From Blasia pusilla (lineage: Eukaryota; Marchantiophyta; Marchantiopsida; Blasiales): a stretch of DNA of 64,000 nt. A program made the translations under genes and the position numbers. Below the pieces are notes generated by a model. It was not told where the DNA came from and did no database searches. It was given only the letters and a program-made list of their open reading frames with translations. The stretch is from NCBI GenBank assembly GCA_050084515.1, contig CM114271.1, positions 57,784,001 through 57,848,000 of the forward strand, given 5' to 3'. Of this stretch, positions 1-14,754 are shown piece by piece. Each line of letters starts with the position of its first letter. Position 1 is the stretch's first letter.

Positions 1-1290
1 ACACCACGCATGCCAGTTTTCCCTTGGTACATTGGCCAGAGACCACACCTAGCCCAGGATAGTCACTAATAGTCCATATGATCATGGCTCTAAGAAGGAA
101 CTTATCTTGGCCTTCAGGAAGAGAACTATCATATGCAACAACTCCTTTCCAAAGTAGTTGAAACTCGTTTACAAGTGGAACTAAATACACATCTAAGTTA
201 TGAGAAGACACTGACTCCATACCAAGAATGATCAAAGCCAATTGGAGAAAGAATTTCTTTGTACACAACCATGGTGGAAGATTGTAGTTCACCAAAATAA
301 CGGGCCAAGTTGACCAAACTGAACTCTTGTCCCTAAAAGGATTTACTCCATCTAAAGCGAGCCCTAATCGACAGTTACGAGGTTCGTTCATGAACTCTGG
401 CCACTGCTCATCTATATCTTTCCACTGTCGACAATCTCCAGCATGACGCACTTTACCATCGCTACTTTTGTTTTCTGATGTCCATTTCATTAGTTCAACT
501 ATGGTCTTACATCTATACATACGTTTTAGCCGTGGAATAATTGGAAAGTGTCTGAGAACCTTTACATCAATCTTTGTTTTTCCTTGCACCTTATATCGAG
601 AGGAGTTGCACTTTGAGCAATTCAACAAGTCCTTATGCTCTCCATTGAAGAGCATACAACCATTGGGACAACAATGAATTTGAATATTATTCAAACCCAA
701 CTTATTGATCAATGTTTTGGCATCATAGTGGTTTCTAGGAACCACATTCTCATTGGGCATGACTTGCACTGCCATGAATTTTAGGATCTCATCCACAGCA
801 ATATTTGAGATAAAATGAGTACCATATATGTTTAAGAACAACATGGTGAATGAAAGTTTGCTAGTTTTAGAACCCATAAATAAGGGTTGACAAGCATCCC
901 TTAACACCTTAGACTGTGTAGCCCATTCCTCCTCACCACCTCCCCTTTCAGATTCGTCTAACCCCATCTCAAATGGCACTTGATCCTCATCTTCGATTCT
1001 AGCATCTAGTTGTATCTCTGTTGGTAGATCTTGGACTTGTCCCATGTCAAAGGTATTGAAAGCCTCGTTGATCATCCGATGGATATGTAACGTTTTGTCA
1101 ATTTCCAACGGTGGATCACTACATGACTGATTTAAATAAGTTATAACATCACTATGATCTAGAGTAACGTGATTATCACCATGGTGGCCTTCATTTGATT
1201 TCCACTCCTCATCTCATGAATCATAATCATCAGGATTTACCCAGATTTGTTTGGGAGGATATCTCTTATTTTTAATGAGGTGCTCTTCTA
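1..1290 (-). pseudogene. CACTA (En/Spm) TNP2-type transposase, partial, runs off left edge
   Basis: A minus-strand frame reads from about 1290 down to base 1 and continues outside the window. It was found by direct translation. It carries the TNP2 core in order: a YDAKTLINKLGL segment near 690-720, a cysteine cluster (CCPNGCMLF then CSKCNSSRYK) near 610-660, KVLRHFPIIPRLKRMY near 540, then RLGLALDGVNPF, WPVILVNYNLPPWLC and TKGKLACV toward the edge. This order is diagnostic of the Transposase_21/TNP2 family of CACTA DNA transposons. A TGA at 1214-1216 (minus strand) interrupts the frame in its acidic N-terminal part, so the copy is probably dead unless that segment is spliced out. The 3' half, the termini and the partner protein TnpA cannot be seen here. 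Confidence 0.85.
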
Positions 1291-2520
1291 CAATGTGTAC
1301 TAATCTCAATTTTCTCCTTTGGCTTCACTACACGGGCACCTTAGTTTCTTCAACCCAAGAACTCTTGCTGCTTCCTTCTCTCTACGCCAGATCTTTTCGT
1401 CATGGGAAGCGATCCTCCCAACATCACTTAGACTTCGCCTAGCTCTTTTAAATTGCCCCGTTCTCTGCATTCTAATAGACCAAACAATATGTGTGAAAAT
1501 GGGCTACATAACATAGAACTCTCCTTCATTCACTTCTATTAATTATGTGTTCTAACGCGTGATAGGAGTTCACGTCACATCCATGTTCTATCAATAGTCT
1601 AAGAAGATATCAACCAAAATATATCACTAAGATTTCTTCTCTTTAGGTACTTACTGGTCAAATCACTAATTACAACAAAGTATTGATTCTCCTCGCCTCC
1701 CCTATTCAAAGATTGTTGCTATCACATGCATCACGGATCCAAAAACCATCTTATAAGTAGAATGTGGAACATCATTTATAATATAGGTTAATCAAGTTGA
1801 GAGGCTGGCTTGAAGAGAAGGGACCTATGCTCCTACCTCATACGTCATGGAACTCTTCACCACACCATCTACTTTACATGATCCAGGTCTGATATTTATT
1901 TGGGCAGAGAATCTAGGCACCTGAATGTGTTGAACAATTCTGTTACCAACTTAGCAATATCAGCATATGCTCTTGCTCTATGTGTTACAAATGTTGTGCA
2001 AGAGACCAAGTAGTGACTAGAGGTTCACGATGATGGTGATGAAAGGTTTCATCCCCATCATCATACAAGGCCCAAGACTTCAGTTGTGTTCCTATCTTAT
2101 TGTTCTTATAGTTTAAGGGGATTGTCCCATTCCTAAACTTGAACTTAAGCCGGGGTCTCAAGCAAGGGGTTCCCCACAAATATTTCTTCAGCTTGTTCAG
2201 GATATACCGTCAAGGGGTCACGTCTTCCTCCGTGTTGTTCTACTATGATCATTTTCCCACTGCTTCGATTATGGTATCCACAAATGCTTTCTCATCTTGC
2301 TCCCATAGTTCAAGCTCTGTAGGGAGCTTGGTTGCGTGCATAATGTCTTACACTTGTTTTGGCCAAGGTTTTTCCATATTCCAGTGTGGGATGAAGGATG
2401 TATAAAGCAGTAGTATCTAAACAGCTCTATTACGCTATTTTTGCAATCAAGCTTTCGATTCACCATCATGGTATATGTTGGGTAGGCTCAAGCCAATGAA
2501 TTGTTCATCAGACAGAGCCA
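1291..2520. other. No gene recognised
   Basis: Only short open frames occur, none with a domain or repeat that I recognise. A 64-codon minus frame at 1985-2179 is moderately protein-like but carries no known motif. This may be more of the neighbouring CACTA element or unrelated spacer. Confidence 0.4.
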
Positions 2521-3268
2521 CAAAAAAAAATAGAAGAAGCTGTTTTTCATTATAATCCTCCTAAACCCTGGGTACAGTGGAGTTGTGGACAACCTCTTAG
2601 GGTTGAGTTCAAAGGAGTAGCTCTAGCGAGGGCAGATGGAGTGGACCTGCGTGAGTGTGGTCTAAAAGCAGACCTTTCACGCATCCTAGTCCTTTTAGTT
2701 GAGGAATTGATACCTCCAAATTTGATAGCCAATGTGAAGGGAAAAGACGAAAGACGCTGAGGAATCAAATCATTGAAGCCTATCCACTTTCTGGAGCCGT
2801 GAGAATTCACTTCGCAGCTCGAGCTTCGCTTTATTTCACTTCGCAGCTCGATCGTGACGAGATCGGTGCTCTTGATCCCAACCAGGAATTGGCACCAAGA
2901 GTCCTATGGTGTCAAGAAGTAGCAGATTTGGTTGGGCCTCTACATGCGCTGTGAAGCGCATTGCGAAACAAATGGTTGCTATGGGATTCACCCATGGAGG
3001 CACAAGAGGTTACACTGCTTCTAGGGCCAAATTCTACCACCCTGATAAAGCAGTTGAGAAAGCGGACTGGCATGCCTATGAAGGATGTGAAGGCTCCGTT
3101 GCAACAATGTGATTCGGATACATGTATGTGCATGGAATGTGCCTCAAGGAACTGAATTTCATTACCTTCTCCTACAATTCTCCTTGCCCCATGGCGCATA
3201 AGGAATTTGCTCGAATCATCTACTACCAATTGCAGACCCTTTTGTGCCTCAAATCTGTCCACTCACCA
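2521..3268 (+). other. Protein-like plus-strand sequence, unidentified, broken
   Basis: Three plus-strand stretches look more like decayed coding sequence than noise. About 2530-2760 includes the motif HYNPPKPWVQWSCGQP and ends in TGA. About 2838-3154 contains in-frame TGA near 2950 and ends with a cysteine-rich DSDTCMCMECASRN. A third frame covers about 3130-3282. They do not join in one frame and I do not recognise the family. They could be a transposon remnant or a decayed host gene. Confidence 0.25.
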
Positions 3269-3499
3269 GCAGGTTGCGATTCAAGGTGATCTCATGGTGT
3301 AGGTGGGTGGGAAGAGGTGGTAGAATGTTTGAGATTTGTGGGTTTGTCGATTTATGCTGGTGCAAAGTTGCTTGTATTTGATGAACGCTTTACCTTCGCA
3401 CCCCATGTTCGTTCGGCTATGAACGCCAAAAGAATGAACGTCCGAATCCATTCGTTCGAATGAATGGACAATTGGATGGAGAGAGATGAGAGAGCTTTG

Positions 3500-3711
<212 letters not shown>

Positions 3712-3720
3712 AAAATTTTT

Positions 3721-4770
3721 AGCTTTTCTCATGACTCCACTTTGACAAAAAACTTGTCAAGCATGCTAGGGTCACCTTTGGGACCATGTTGGCCAAATAT
3801 TAGCTCAAGATGACAAAGTTGGACAGGATGAAAAATGGAAAAACCTTATTTTGATAGAAGGTCTCATAATTCGGGTCCAAACAGGAGTTAGTAATTTTTT
3901 AGCTTTTGCTCACAACTTCATTTTGCCTAAAACTTGGCAAGAGTGGTAGGGTCACCTTGGGGGCCATGTTGGCCAAATTTTAGCTTAAGATAACAAAGTA
4001 GGACAAGATGAAAAATGTAAAAACCTTATTTTGATAGAAGATCTTATAATTCGGGTCCAAAAAGGAGTTAGTAATTTTTGAGCTTTTTCTTACAACTTCA
4101 TTTTGCCTAAAATTGGCAAGAGTGCTAGGGTCACCTTGGGGACCATGTTGGTCAAATTTTAGCTCAAGATGACAAAGTTGGACAAGGTGAAAAATGGAAA
4201 AACCTTATTTTGATAGAAGGTCTAGTGGTTCGGGTCCAAAAAGGAGTTAGTAATTTTTTAGCTTTTTCTCATGACTCCACTTTGAAAAAAACTTTTCAAG
4301 CATGCTAGGGTCACCTTTGGGACCATGTTGGCTAAATATAAGCTCAAGATGACAAAGTTGGACTGGATGAAAAATGAAAAAAACCTTATTTTGGCAGAAG
4401 GTCTAATGGTTCGGGTCCAAAAAGGAGTTAGTAATTTTTGAGCTTCTGCTCACAACTTCATTTTTCCTAAAACTTGGCGAGAGTGGTAGGGTCACTTTGG
4501 GGACCATGTTGGCCAAATTTCAGCTCAAGATGACAAAGTTGGACAAGATGAAAAATGAAAAAAACCTTATTTTGATAAAAGGTTTGATGGTTCGGGTCCA
4601 AAAAGGAGTTAGTAAATTTTTAGCTTTTTCTTACAACTCCACTTTGAGAGAAACTTGGCAAGCGTGCTAGGGTCACCTTGGGGACCATGTTGGCCAAATT
4701 TCAGCTCAAGATGACAAAGTTGGACAAGATGAAAAATGAAAAAACCTTATTTTGATAGAAGGTCTAATGT
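3721..4770. repeat. ~180-bp tandem repeat, about 5.9 copies
   Basis: The phrase AGCTTTT(T/G)CTCA recurs at 3721, 3901, 4081, 4260, 4441 and 4622, spacings of 179-181 bp. Each unit contains GGGTCACCTTGGGGACCATG, CAAGATGACAAAGTTGGACA, AACCTTATTTTGATAGAAGG and TCGGGTCC. Units differ by scattered substitutions. The same unit recurs at 18005-18605. No coding frame runs through the array. It behaves like a satellite or the subterminal repeat of a transposon. Confidence 0.9.
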
Positions 4771-4772
4771 GT

Positions 4773-4872
4773 CGTGCGAATACACATCGGTTGTCATGCA
4801 CACACATGTCTAAGATCCATCTAGCTATGAATCCTAACATCTCTACACATGAACGAGTGGACAACCCCAATA
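4773..4872 (+). repeat. Direct repeat R1 (pair with 5481-5596)
   Basis: The ~80-bp core from GCACACACATG to GACAACCCCAAT is almost identical to the copy at 5481-5596, with one change (GAGTGG versus GATTGG). The left part differs by a ~17-bp insertion in the second copy. The two copies flank about 600 bp. They could be short terminal repeats of a small non-autonomous element, but I see no clear primer-binding site. Confidence 0.8.
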
Positions 4873-5150
4873 TAAATTTGAATATGAACTGTAAACTCTG
4901 ATGAAATTTGCAATCAACCGTGCTTCATCCAAACAGCCATACTCATGATTCTGATACGCATTGGTGTGACAGCAAGAGAAAGTATACACAAGGATTACCA
5001 AAATGTGTGATCTCCTTATTGATCACTCCTAGCTCACTCTTCAAGAGAGAATCCAAGCTCAATACATGCACGTCGTAGTGTATCAAGGATCCCAACAAGA
5101 TGAGCTCCAAATGAGACTCATCTGAGGTATACCCCCTTGGCACCTCCATG

Positions 5151-5174
5151 GGTGACCTGTACACACAGGTCACC
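5151..5174. repeat. Perfect 10-bp inverted repeat with 4-nt loop
   Basis: GGTGACCTGT at 5151-5160 is followed by ACAC and then its exact reverse complement ACAGGTCACC at 5165-5174. It lies between the two direct repeats R1 and R2. No poly-T run follows, so it is not a typical terminator. Confidence 0.85.
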
Positions 5175-5480
5175 TTCCTCCTAGCAGATCACTAACAACC
5201 TGTAGTGCACCCATACTAGTTCCCTAACAACTACACATGTGGTCCTCTCATGAGACCAACTACCAACTAGCCCATGACCCTATAGGTCCAAGTGGAGCCA
5301 TACATGGTTGAGAAGGTCAACCTCTCCAAGGTTGCCACTCCCCATAAAGGGAAGGGTAACCTACACTCGGACGTCACCTCCTAAGAGCAAGTCACATATG
5401 ACCTCTCAAAATAGGGAAGTATAAGATCCTTCTAAGGCCTTGATATTATCTCGCCCTACGCCTCATCTACCATGACAGCT

Positions 5481-5596
5481 GCGTGCGAATATACATCGTT
5501 GCCAACATACATCAGTTGTTATGCACACACATGTCTAAGATCCATCTAGCTATGAATCCTAACATCTCTACACATGAACGATTGGACAACCCCAAT
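5481..5596 (+). repeat. Direct repeat R2 (pair with 4773-4872)
   Basis: Second copy of R1 in the same orientation, with an extra GCCAACATACATCA-like stretch near its left end. After it comes CGCCCCCCTAGCTGG, whereas R1 is followed by AT-rich sequence, so the copies diverge sharply at the same base. Confidence 0.8.
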
Positions 5597-7934
<2,338 letters not shown>

Positions 7935-9283
7935 TTTACATGAGAGAGACGAAAGAAAAAGGATGGGAATTAGGATACCCATCATGCCAAATTATGTGTG
8001 AAGGTCCCTCCTAGCGTGCAATGGGATCTCCGAAACAAGGTACTGGTGGAAAATGGATAACAAAGGGAAGTGAGACCTTCGGGTGAAGTGGAAGAGACGA
8101 CTCCATTACAAATAGGTTTGCAACAAAAAAAATAGTGTTAATGTTGATGGGGTTGCGGACATACCACTGAGTGACAGTCTCGAGGAATACAGAGGAGTTG
8201 TTGGGCCCATTCAAGGGAGTAGTAGTTCTGGGAAGAAGCAAGCTGATCCGAGGGATTCTTTCAACATCCAAGGAATAGGAGTTGCGAATGATACGTGGGC
8301 AAAGTGTGTCTACAAATGTGGAATACCATTAAACATAGTACGGCAAGATGCTTTCAAAGAAGCAGTGTTGGCAATAATAAAGGTGAAGGGTTACTCAGGT
8401 CCTAGTTACAATTCGTTGCGCACCACCTACTTGAGAAACATATGGGGAAGTTGAAGGAAAAGGTGGATGGTATATTGGAAAATTTGTGTCTGGGGGCCAC
8501 GATCATAACGGATTCGTGGACCAATATGAGGAGCGAGTCTTTAGTGAATATAATGGTCTCCTGTCCACAAGGGGAGGTCATGGCAAAGGGGCATTCCAAA
8601 TGGCGGAATGGTTGGCAGGTCAAATAGAGAGGACTATCATGCACATTCGTCCAGAGAATGTGTTGCAACTTGTGACAGACAATGCTAGCAATGAGCAAGT
8701 AGTAGGGAAACTTATCGAAGCAAAGTTCCCTCATATTCTTTGGGATGGATGTGTTTCACATTCTCTTGATCTAGTCTACGAAGAGTGGGGTAAATGGCCT
8801 TGGATGGACAGGATTTTTGCACAAGCTCGTGAGATGGTAGTATTTGTGAAGACTAGAACTTGGGTGATGGCCAAATTTATGGAAATCAATCCAATGAAGA
8901 GACGATTGTTGCTTCCTGCAAATACACGCTTTGCGAAAAAATTTATTATGTTGGGGCGCGTGTTAGAATTGGCGTTCCACGCCATGGTTGCCACCAATGC
9001 TTTTAGGGAGTATTTCAATGGCAGGGATGCAAGGCAAAGGAAGAAGGCACAAGAGATTAAGACTACTGTGGCCAATCACGAATTTTGGATGGAGGATGAG
9101 GAGTTATTTGTTGCGGCTCAACAAACTCTTATTATGTTGAGAGAGTGTGATGGGCATAACGCAATGACTGGGGATATTTATCATCGTATTTTTGAGATAA
9201 TAGAAGAGACTCGTTCTTTTCCTGTAACTCCATGGCCCGGTGTGGGTGGAAGGCATCGCGGTTATTTTTTCATAATGTCTAGA
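7935..9283 (+). pseudogene. hAT-family transposase, N-terminal and central part (interrupted by LTR element)
   Basis: Plus-strand frames show hAT transposase order. A BED-finger-like end reads AKLCVKVPPSVQWDL near 8000. Then come a WAKCVYKCGIPLNIV segment near 8295, YNSLRTTYL near 8410, ATIITDSWTNMRSESLVN near 8500, and a DUF659-type core with QLVTDNASNEQVVGKL and CVSHSLDLVYEEWGKWPWM at 8660-8810. The reading frame shifts several times, so it is not functional. At 9289 the coding sequence is cut by a Ty3/gypsy element and resumes at 16645. Codon use and frame are consistent with one transposase before insertion. Confidence 0.85.
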
Positions 9284-9288
9284 GCTAT
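9284..9288 (+). other. Target-site duplication GCTAT (left)
   Basis: GCTAT precedes the TG of the left LTR and is repeated at 16640-16644 directly after the CA of the right LTR. It proves insertion of 9289-16639 as one unit. Confidence 0.93.
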
Positions 9289-10303
9289 TGTCGCGACCCT
9301 CATAACCAAACAACACCAAATACGCGCCAAGCGAAACATCAGAACTCAAAGGAACTCACGCCGCGAGGTTTGCGCTTTGGAGAGGCGTTTGGTAGAGTCT
9401 CTTGGAAAAGTCTAAGAGACGAAACGCGGAACAGAGTTGTGCGTTTCATGCGTTAGTGGTCGCGACCAGGAAACCTAGACCAAACGCGAGCCGAGACTTG
9501 AGATGAGTTGAGTCTTGGAGGTTGGTTGCCAAAAGAGGTGAGAACAATTTGGAACATGACTAGCGTTTGGGAGAATCTTTCTGTGTTTAGGACCATAACG
9601 TTGAGCTCCGAGATGCGTTCGGGACAAGTAAGGGCGCGTTGAAAAGCTGATCTCAAGACGCTTCCAACGCACCAAAGATCTCAGCAAACGCATAAGTACA
9701 GGCTGAGATATTGGCCGAAAACGATTGAGAGAGCAATCGGGTTGAGGGCCAGTGGAGGGCCAGGTGTCTTTCCCCTAAATGTAGGGGCCCCGGAGATCCC
9801 CAGAAGTACTAGTAAGGGGAGTACCTTCTCCGAGATGTCTCGGGAAACGAAACCCCACTTTGGGCGCCAAACGGCGTTTGAGGCGGGATGAAACGGGAGT
9901 TTGCGCGAAACCCAAACCCAAACCTGATCCAAGGAGTGGACTTAGACGCCACACTTGGATTCCAACCGAGATTCACGCCGTGCGAGTCTTGGTGAGGAAC
10001 TCATTGGATGTTCATCGGACGATTGGAACCGCTAAGCGCGAAACGCCGTTTGAGTTCCGAACCGTAGAAAGTCATCCCAAGTCTTTCGAGACTTGCCCGT
10101 GTTGGAAACCGTGAAACTAGGAAGGTTGAGCTTGAAGAGAGAGTCCGAGGCGAGAACTCGGAAAGTAATCCCGCTGATTGATCCAAGACCCGACTAACCG
10201 AAGTGCGTGTTTGGATGCGGATCGGCGTTGAGAGCGTGACCTCATCAACGCACGCTTCCGCAACAAACAAGATTAACGTTCAAGAAGAGTAGGCGCGACG
10301 ACA
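9289..10303 (+). repeat. Left (5') LTR of chromovirus
   Basis: 1015 bp, TG...CA ends, near-identical to 15617-16639 over its whole length. The short open frames inside it are shadows and are duplicated in the other LTR. Confidence 0.95.
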
Positions 10304-10305
10304 CG

Positions 10306-10316
10306 TGGTATCGAGC
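10306..10316 (+). other. Primer-binding site, initiator tRNA-Met type
   Basis: TGGTATCGAGC starts two bases after the LTR end. It equals the classic plant tRNA-iMet primer site TGGTATCAGAGC with one base missing. Confidence 0.8.
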
Positions 10317-10869
10317 AATTCCTTGATGAGCGTGAACTTGGGGTCGTTGAAGATCTGGGCGTTTGGGAGAACTCAAGGTAGCCGGAAGACGGCGCCGAGG
10401 AGGAACGCAAGAGGCGAGGAGGAGATCTGAAAAGGCGACGACTTCGCAAATGGCGACCAAGGGCGAAGAACCGAGAAACCGCGAGTCAAAGCAAAAAGCC
10501 AAGAGACGAATCAATGACGGACCGAGAGCCGGAGGTGGAATTTGCGACTCGAAGTGCGAGTCCCGGACATGAGGATGTTCCAACCGAAAATCTTTCGCGG
10601 GACCTTGGGTCCAAACTTAAACGATCCGGCCTTTTATACCCAAATGATGGGATTGATGAAGGTGATGGCGGACCAGATGGCTGAACGAGCAAGGTGATCT
10701 CGAATTCAAGTCAAATGGAGCCTCTAGGTGCGGCAAGAAGCTTTGTAAGACTAATTTGCCGACGCCATTCACACGGGAATGGGGCGTTCTCGGAAAGTGA
10801 GCGAGTTTCTAACGGAACTCGAACTCTATTCAAGCGCAAAAGCGAGATGAACAAGACAAGGTGACTTTA

Positions 10870-11465
10870 GAGCGGTCACGTTTCGAAGGATCACGCTCTC
10901 CATTGGTGGACGGCTCACCGGAAAGAACATCTAGGTCGTGGGAAAGCGTTGAGTTGGGAAGATTTCAAGGAGTTGATTGGGAACCGATTCACTCCGAATA
11001 TCGGAGTACCGCGATGGCATGGAGGTGGTGAGGTTGCGCCTGAGTGGATCACTTGGTGCTTATGTGCGAGAGTTTAGTGCGCTCATGAGTGCACTTTCCC
11101 GGACGAACATACTAAAAGGTGATCTTCCTAAGTGGGCTCAAACCGAGTGCCGAGAAGGCTCTCTTTCGTATGCCTCACATCCCCAGAGGCGTCGCGGACC
11201 TCTTGAGACTAGCCGAGCGGATTGGGGGCGATGAAGTCCAACACCCAAACCCTTTGAGACAAAAAAAGTTTTTCTAATTCTGAGAAGAATAAAGGGACAT
11301 CCAAGAGGGTTTGGAATGGGGGTGAGCGCGACCACGGAGGGTCTCCCAGGCCAAAAAGTGGAACTCAACGCGAAGCCGAAGGGGCCGCCGTTTACGAAGT
11401 CAACGAATGCCAAAGTGATTTGTTATAATTGTGGCGAACCCGGGCATATGGCTAAGGAATGTGTG
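10870..11465 (+). pseudogene. Chromovirus gag (capsid and zinc knuckle)
   Basis: Capsid-like sequence is visible in fragments at 10870-11240, including YRDGMEVVRLRL and GAYVREFSALMSAL, typical of the Retrotrans_gag domain. A single nucleocapsid knuckle CYNCGEPGHMAKEC lies at 11421-11462 (C-x2-C-x4-H-x4-C). At least one frameshift separates capsid from knuckle. The start codon was not resolved; coding may begin near 10340. Confidence 0.8.
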
Positions 11466-11903
11466 AGGCCCAAGGTTAGTAAACCGAGTATGATTGCGTT
11501 TGCCGCTAAGCATTTATCGGAGGGAGATCTAGATACATCTCTACAAGTCACCAAGAGAACGCCCAATTTGGTTTACCTAGGATCCAAGATCGCTAATCGC
11601 GATGTGATGTTGCTCGTTGATACAGGTGCTTCGCACTCATTCTTGAGTCCGAGAATCGTAAAAACGTTGGGATTGCCAACCACCAAAGCGGATGAACCCA
11701 TTAGGGTAGGATTCGCGGGAGGAAAATCCCACCAGACATCAGATCTGGTTTTAGGGCTAGTTGTGAGATGCGGAGTATTTGAGTTGAAGGAGAATTTTAC
11801 AGTTTGCGAGATGGACGGTATCGACGGAGTCTTGGGGAACACGTTCTTGGATGCGTATGAGGTGGAGGAGGCGGAGACCTTTGAGGTTAAGCGTCTTGGT
11901 TAA
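11466..11903 (+). pseudogene. Chromovirus aspartic protease region
   Basis: Continues in frame from the zinc knuckle. The retropepsin active site reads LLVDTGASHSF with the catalytic Asp at 11619-11621, followed by a conserved GVLGNTFLD flap/core segment near 11830. The frame ends at a TAA at 11901-11903, before the RT region. The active-site triad looks intact. Confidence 0.85.
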
Positions 11904-12095
11904 CGGCAAGCGGACGTCAGATTGGTTCGTGAGGTGCCTAGAAAGAAGGAGTTGGTGAACGCCATCACGAGGGCGAGTTTGGCGAGTTAGAGGAAGGATT
12001 CCTTTGCTTGATGAGCAGTAGAGGATGATGCAAGCGCAAGATGCAGAGATCAGAACTCAGCTTCAAGGGAGATCCCTGAAACACTCAAGAGAGTT

Positions 12096-13322
12096 GTGAA
12101 AGAATTTGAAGATGTGTTGACTAAGGAGCTTCCGACTGAGTTGCCACCACATAGGGCGGTTGATCATAAGATTGAGGTGATACCAGGATCTCAACCACCT
12201 TCAAAGGCACCATATAGGTTGAATCAAGAGGAACTTGCTGAGTTGAAGAAACAGTTGGGTGAACTCCTAGAGAGAGGGTTACATCCGAGCAGCAAGTCAC
12301 CTTATGGGGCGCCCGTCCTCTTTGTCAAGAAGAAGGATGGGAAGTTGAGACTCTGTGTTGATTATCGGGCGCTGAATAAAGTGGCGGTAAGGAATAACTA
12401 TCCTCTACCAAGGATGGATGACCTCTTTGATCGATTGTCGGGTGCCAAGTATTTCATCCGGATTGACCTGAAATCAGGATATTATCATATTCGGATTGCG
12501 AAGCGGATGTAGAGAAGACCCCTGTAGGGACGAGATACGGTTCGTTCGAGTTTGTAGTAATGCCTTTCGGTCTTTGTAATGCGCCTCCGACGTTTACCAC
12601 TTTGATGAACTCCATCTTTCACAAGGAGACGGATGAGTTTGTGATCATCTATATAGATGACATACTCATCTATTCGAAAACACTAGAGGAGCACGCTCGA
12701 CATTTGAAGACGGTGTTTGAGAAACTTAGGCGAACAAAAGTTGTATGCGAATGCGGATAAGAGTGAGTTCGGTTTGCGAAGATCAAGTTCTTGGGACATG
12801 TGGTCGGTGCGGATGGAGTGAGTCAGACATGGAAAAGGTGAGCGCGATTGCGAATGGGAACCGCCTTCCACGGTGAAGGGGATGGGAAGGTTCATCGGAG
12901 CTGTCCAGTTTTACCGGACCTACGTGAAGAATTTTTCGGGCATAGTGAAACCTCTCACGGATTGGACCGCAAAGTTTGCCAATACTACATGGACCGAGGA
13001 AGTGGATAAAGCGTTCAATCGAGTCAAAGAGATCCTCTCGCGAGGAACCGATTCTGAAAGCTGCCGGAGTTTGAACAACCGTTCGAGGTGCACCACGGAT
13101 GCTAGTGATTTCGCGATTGCAGGAATGTTGGTGCAAAAGGAGACCAGAGCATACGAAAGCAAGAAGCTGACCGACACCGAAAGGAGATGGCCTACTCATG
13201 AGAAAGAGTTGTTTGCGGTGGTTCATTGCTTGAGGAAGTGGCGTCACTATTTGGGACTTCACAGGACTCGAGTATTCACCGATAACATATCGCTCAAGTA
13301 TTTTGAGACCAGGATCGCGTGA
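12096..13322 (+). pseudogene. Chromovirus reverse transcriptase and RNase H
   Basis: RT motifs appear in order: [17 protein letters not shown] near 12330-12375, [12 protein letters not shown] near 12405, [15 protein letters not shown] near 12455, a frameshift near 12505, MPFGLCNAPPTF at 12560 and the catalytic YIDD box at 12650-12661. A second frameshift lies near 12740. RNase H follows, with TDASDFAIAG near 13100, HEKELFAVVHCL near 13200 and FTDNISLKYF near 13280, giving the acidic residues. Active-site residues survive but the frames do not. Confidence 0.9.
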
Positions 13323-13589
13323 CGCCAAAACAACCGGTGGCATGATACCTTGGCGTTGATGAATGTGGAGCTAATCCACAAGCCGGGAAGGACAATATCA
13401 TTCCAGATCGTTAAGTCGCGAGGATGAACACATGCCATCGGCGACACAAGTGTTGAGAGCAATGTTCCCTAATGAAACAGACTTGGAAAGAAGGATTCGT
13501 GAAGGATACATGAAGGATGAGCAAGCGAGGAGTACCTTGGGAAGTTAAAGCGGGGCGAAGGTGGCCAATCTGAGTTTGAGACACACGGC

Positions 13590-14610
13590 TTGCTGAGGTT
13601 TAAGCGAAGCGGGATCTATGTAGGCCAAGGCAAGCTACGGACCAAGGTGTTTGTGGAATGTCATGATGGACCTTTGGCGGGACACAAAGGGGAGAAATCC
13701 ACTCTTGCTGTTTTGTCTAAGAGGTTCTTCTGGCCCAACATGAAGGAAGATGTTGCTCAATATGTGAAAACATGCGTGACTGCCAGGCGAACGCGTGTCT
13801 TATCGAAGAAACAAGGTTTACTTCATCCTTTGCCAATCCCGGAGGGACCCTTGCAAAGCATTAGCATGGATTTCATTACGAGTCTTCGAATCGAGGGATA
13901 CAACGCTATACTTGTGATAGTTGATCGGTTTAGCAAGTTGGGGAGGTTTGTGTCGGCGACGAGAGTGCGGCGGCCTCGCGACTTCCCGACTATTCCTGGA
14001 TGGTTGGTGGCGTGCGCACGGATTGCCTAGGAGCATTGTGTCCGATCGGGATCCGAAGTTTACCAGTGCCTTTTGGAAACATCTATTCAGGAGGTTCCGG
14101 ACCAAACTCAGCTTTAGTCGGCCTTCCATCCTCAACGGATGGGCAAACGGAAAAAGTAAACTCGGTCGTAAACCAATACTTACGGAATTACGTGAGTGCG
14201 GACCAAAGAGATTGGGCCAAGTGGTTAAGTATGGCTGAGTATTGTTACAACTCGACTAAGCATTCTCGCAACGGAGAATCTCTCCGTTTCTTCTGGCGTA
14301 TCAAAGAGAACCGAAAGGGCCTCTTGACTTAGCTCTTTGAAGGGCAATACATCGACACACACTCGTCAAGCAACGGCGGAATGTTTGTTAGTGGAAATGC
14401 AGAACGACAAGAGCGAGCGAGAGAAAGTCTCGCCAAGGCTCAACTAAGATACGTAAAGCATGCTAACAAAAGTCGGCGCCATGTGAGTTTCCAAGTTGGG
14501 GAACAAGTGTGGTTGAGTGTTAAGAATCTCACTCTTCCGAAAGAATTGTATGAAATTGTCGCCAAGTATCTTTGGACCGTATGTGATCAAGGCAAGGCCG
14601 TTTGAGGATG
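13590..14610 (+). pseudogene. Chromovirus integrase
   Basis: The zinc-binding part starts HDGPLAGHKGEKS near 13660, but the CxxC end is shifted out of frame near 13780. The catalytic core keeps Asp in ISMDFITSL (13860s), Asp in SDRDPKFTSAFW (14040s) and Glu in DGQTEKVNS (14140s, other frame). The GPY-like C-terminal region continues to about 14610. At least two frameshifts. Confidence 0.85.
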
Positions 14611-14754
14611 TGTACACGTTGGAGCTGCCAAACGAGTTCAAGATTCACCCGACTTTCCATGTGTCATTATTGAAGAAGTATCTTCAAGACAATGTGCGTC
14701 CGGAGCGAAGGAGGATGTTGAGACCACAACCGGTCATCGAAATGAGGAACCGAG

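Noticed and set aside
5151-5174. Rho-independent-type terminator
   Set aside because: No T run follows the hairpin and the genome is a nuclear plant genome.
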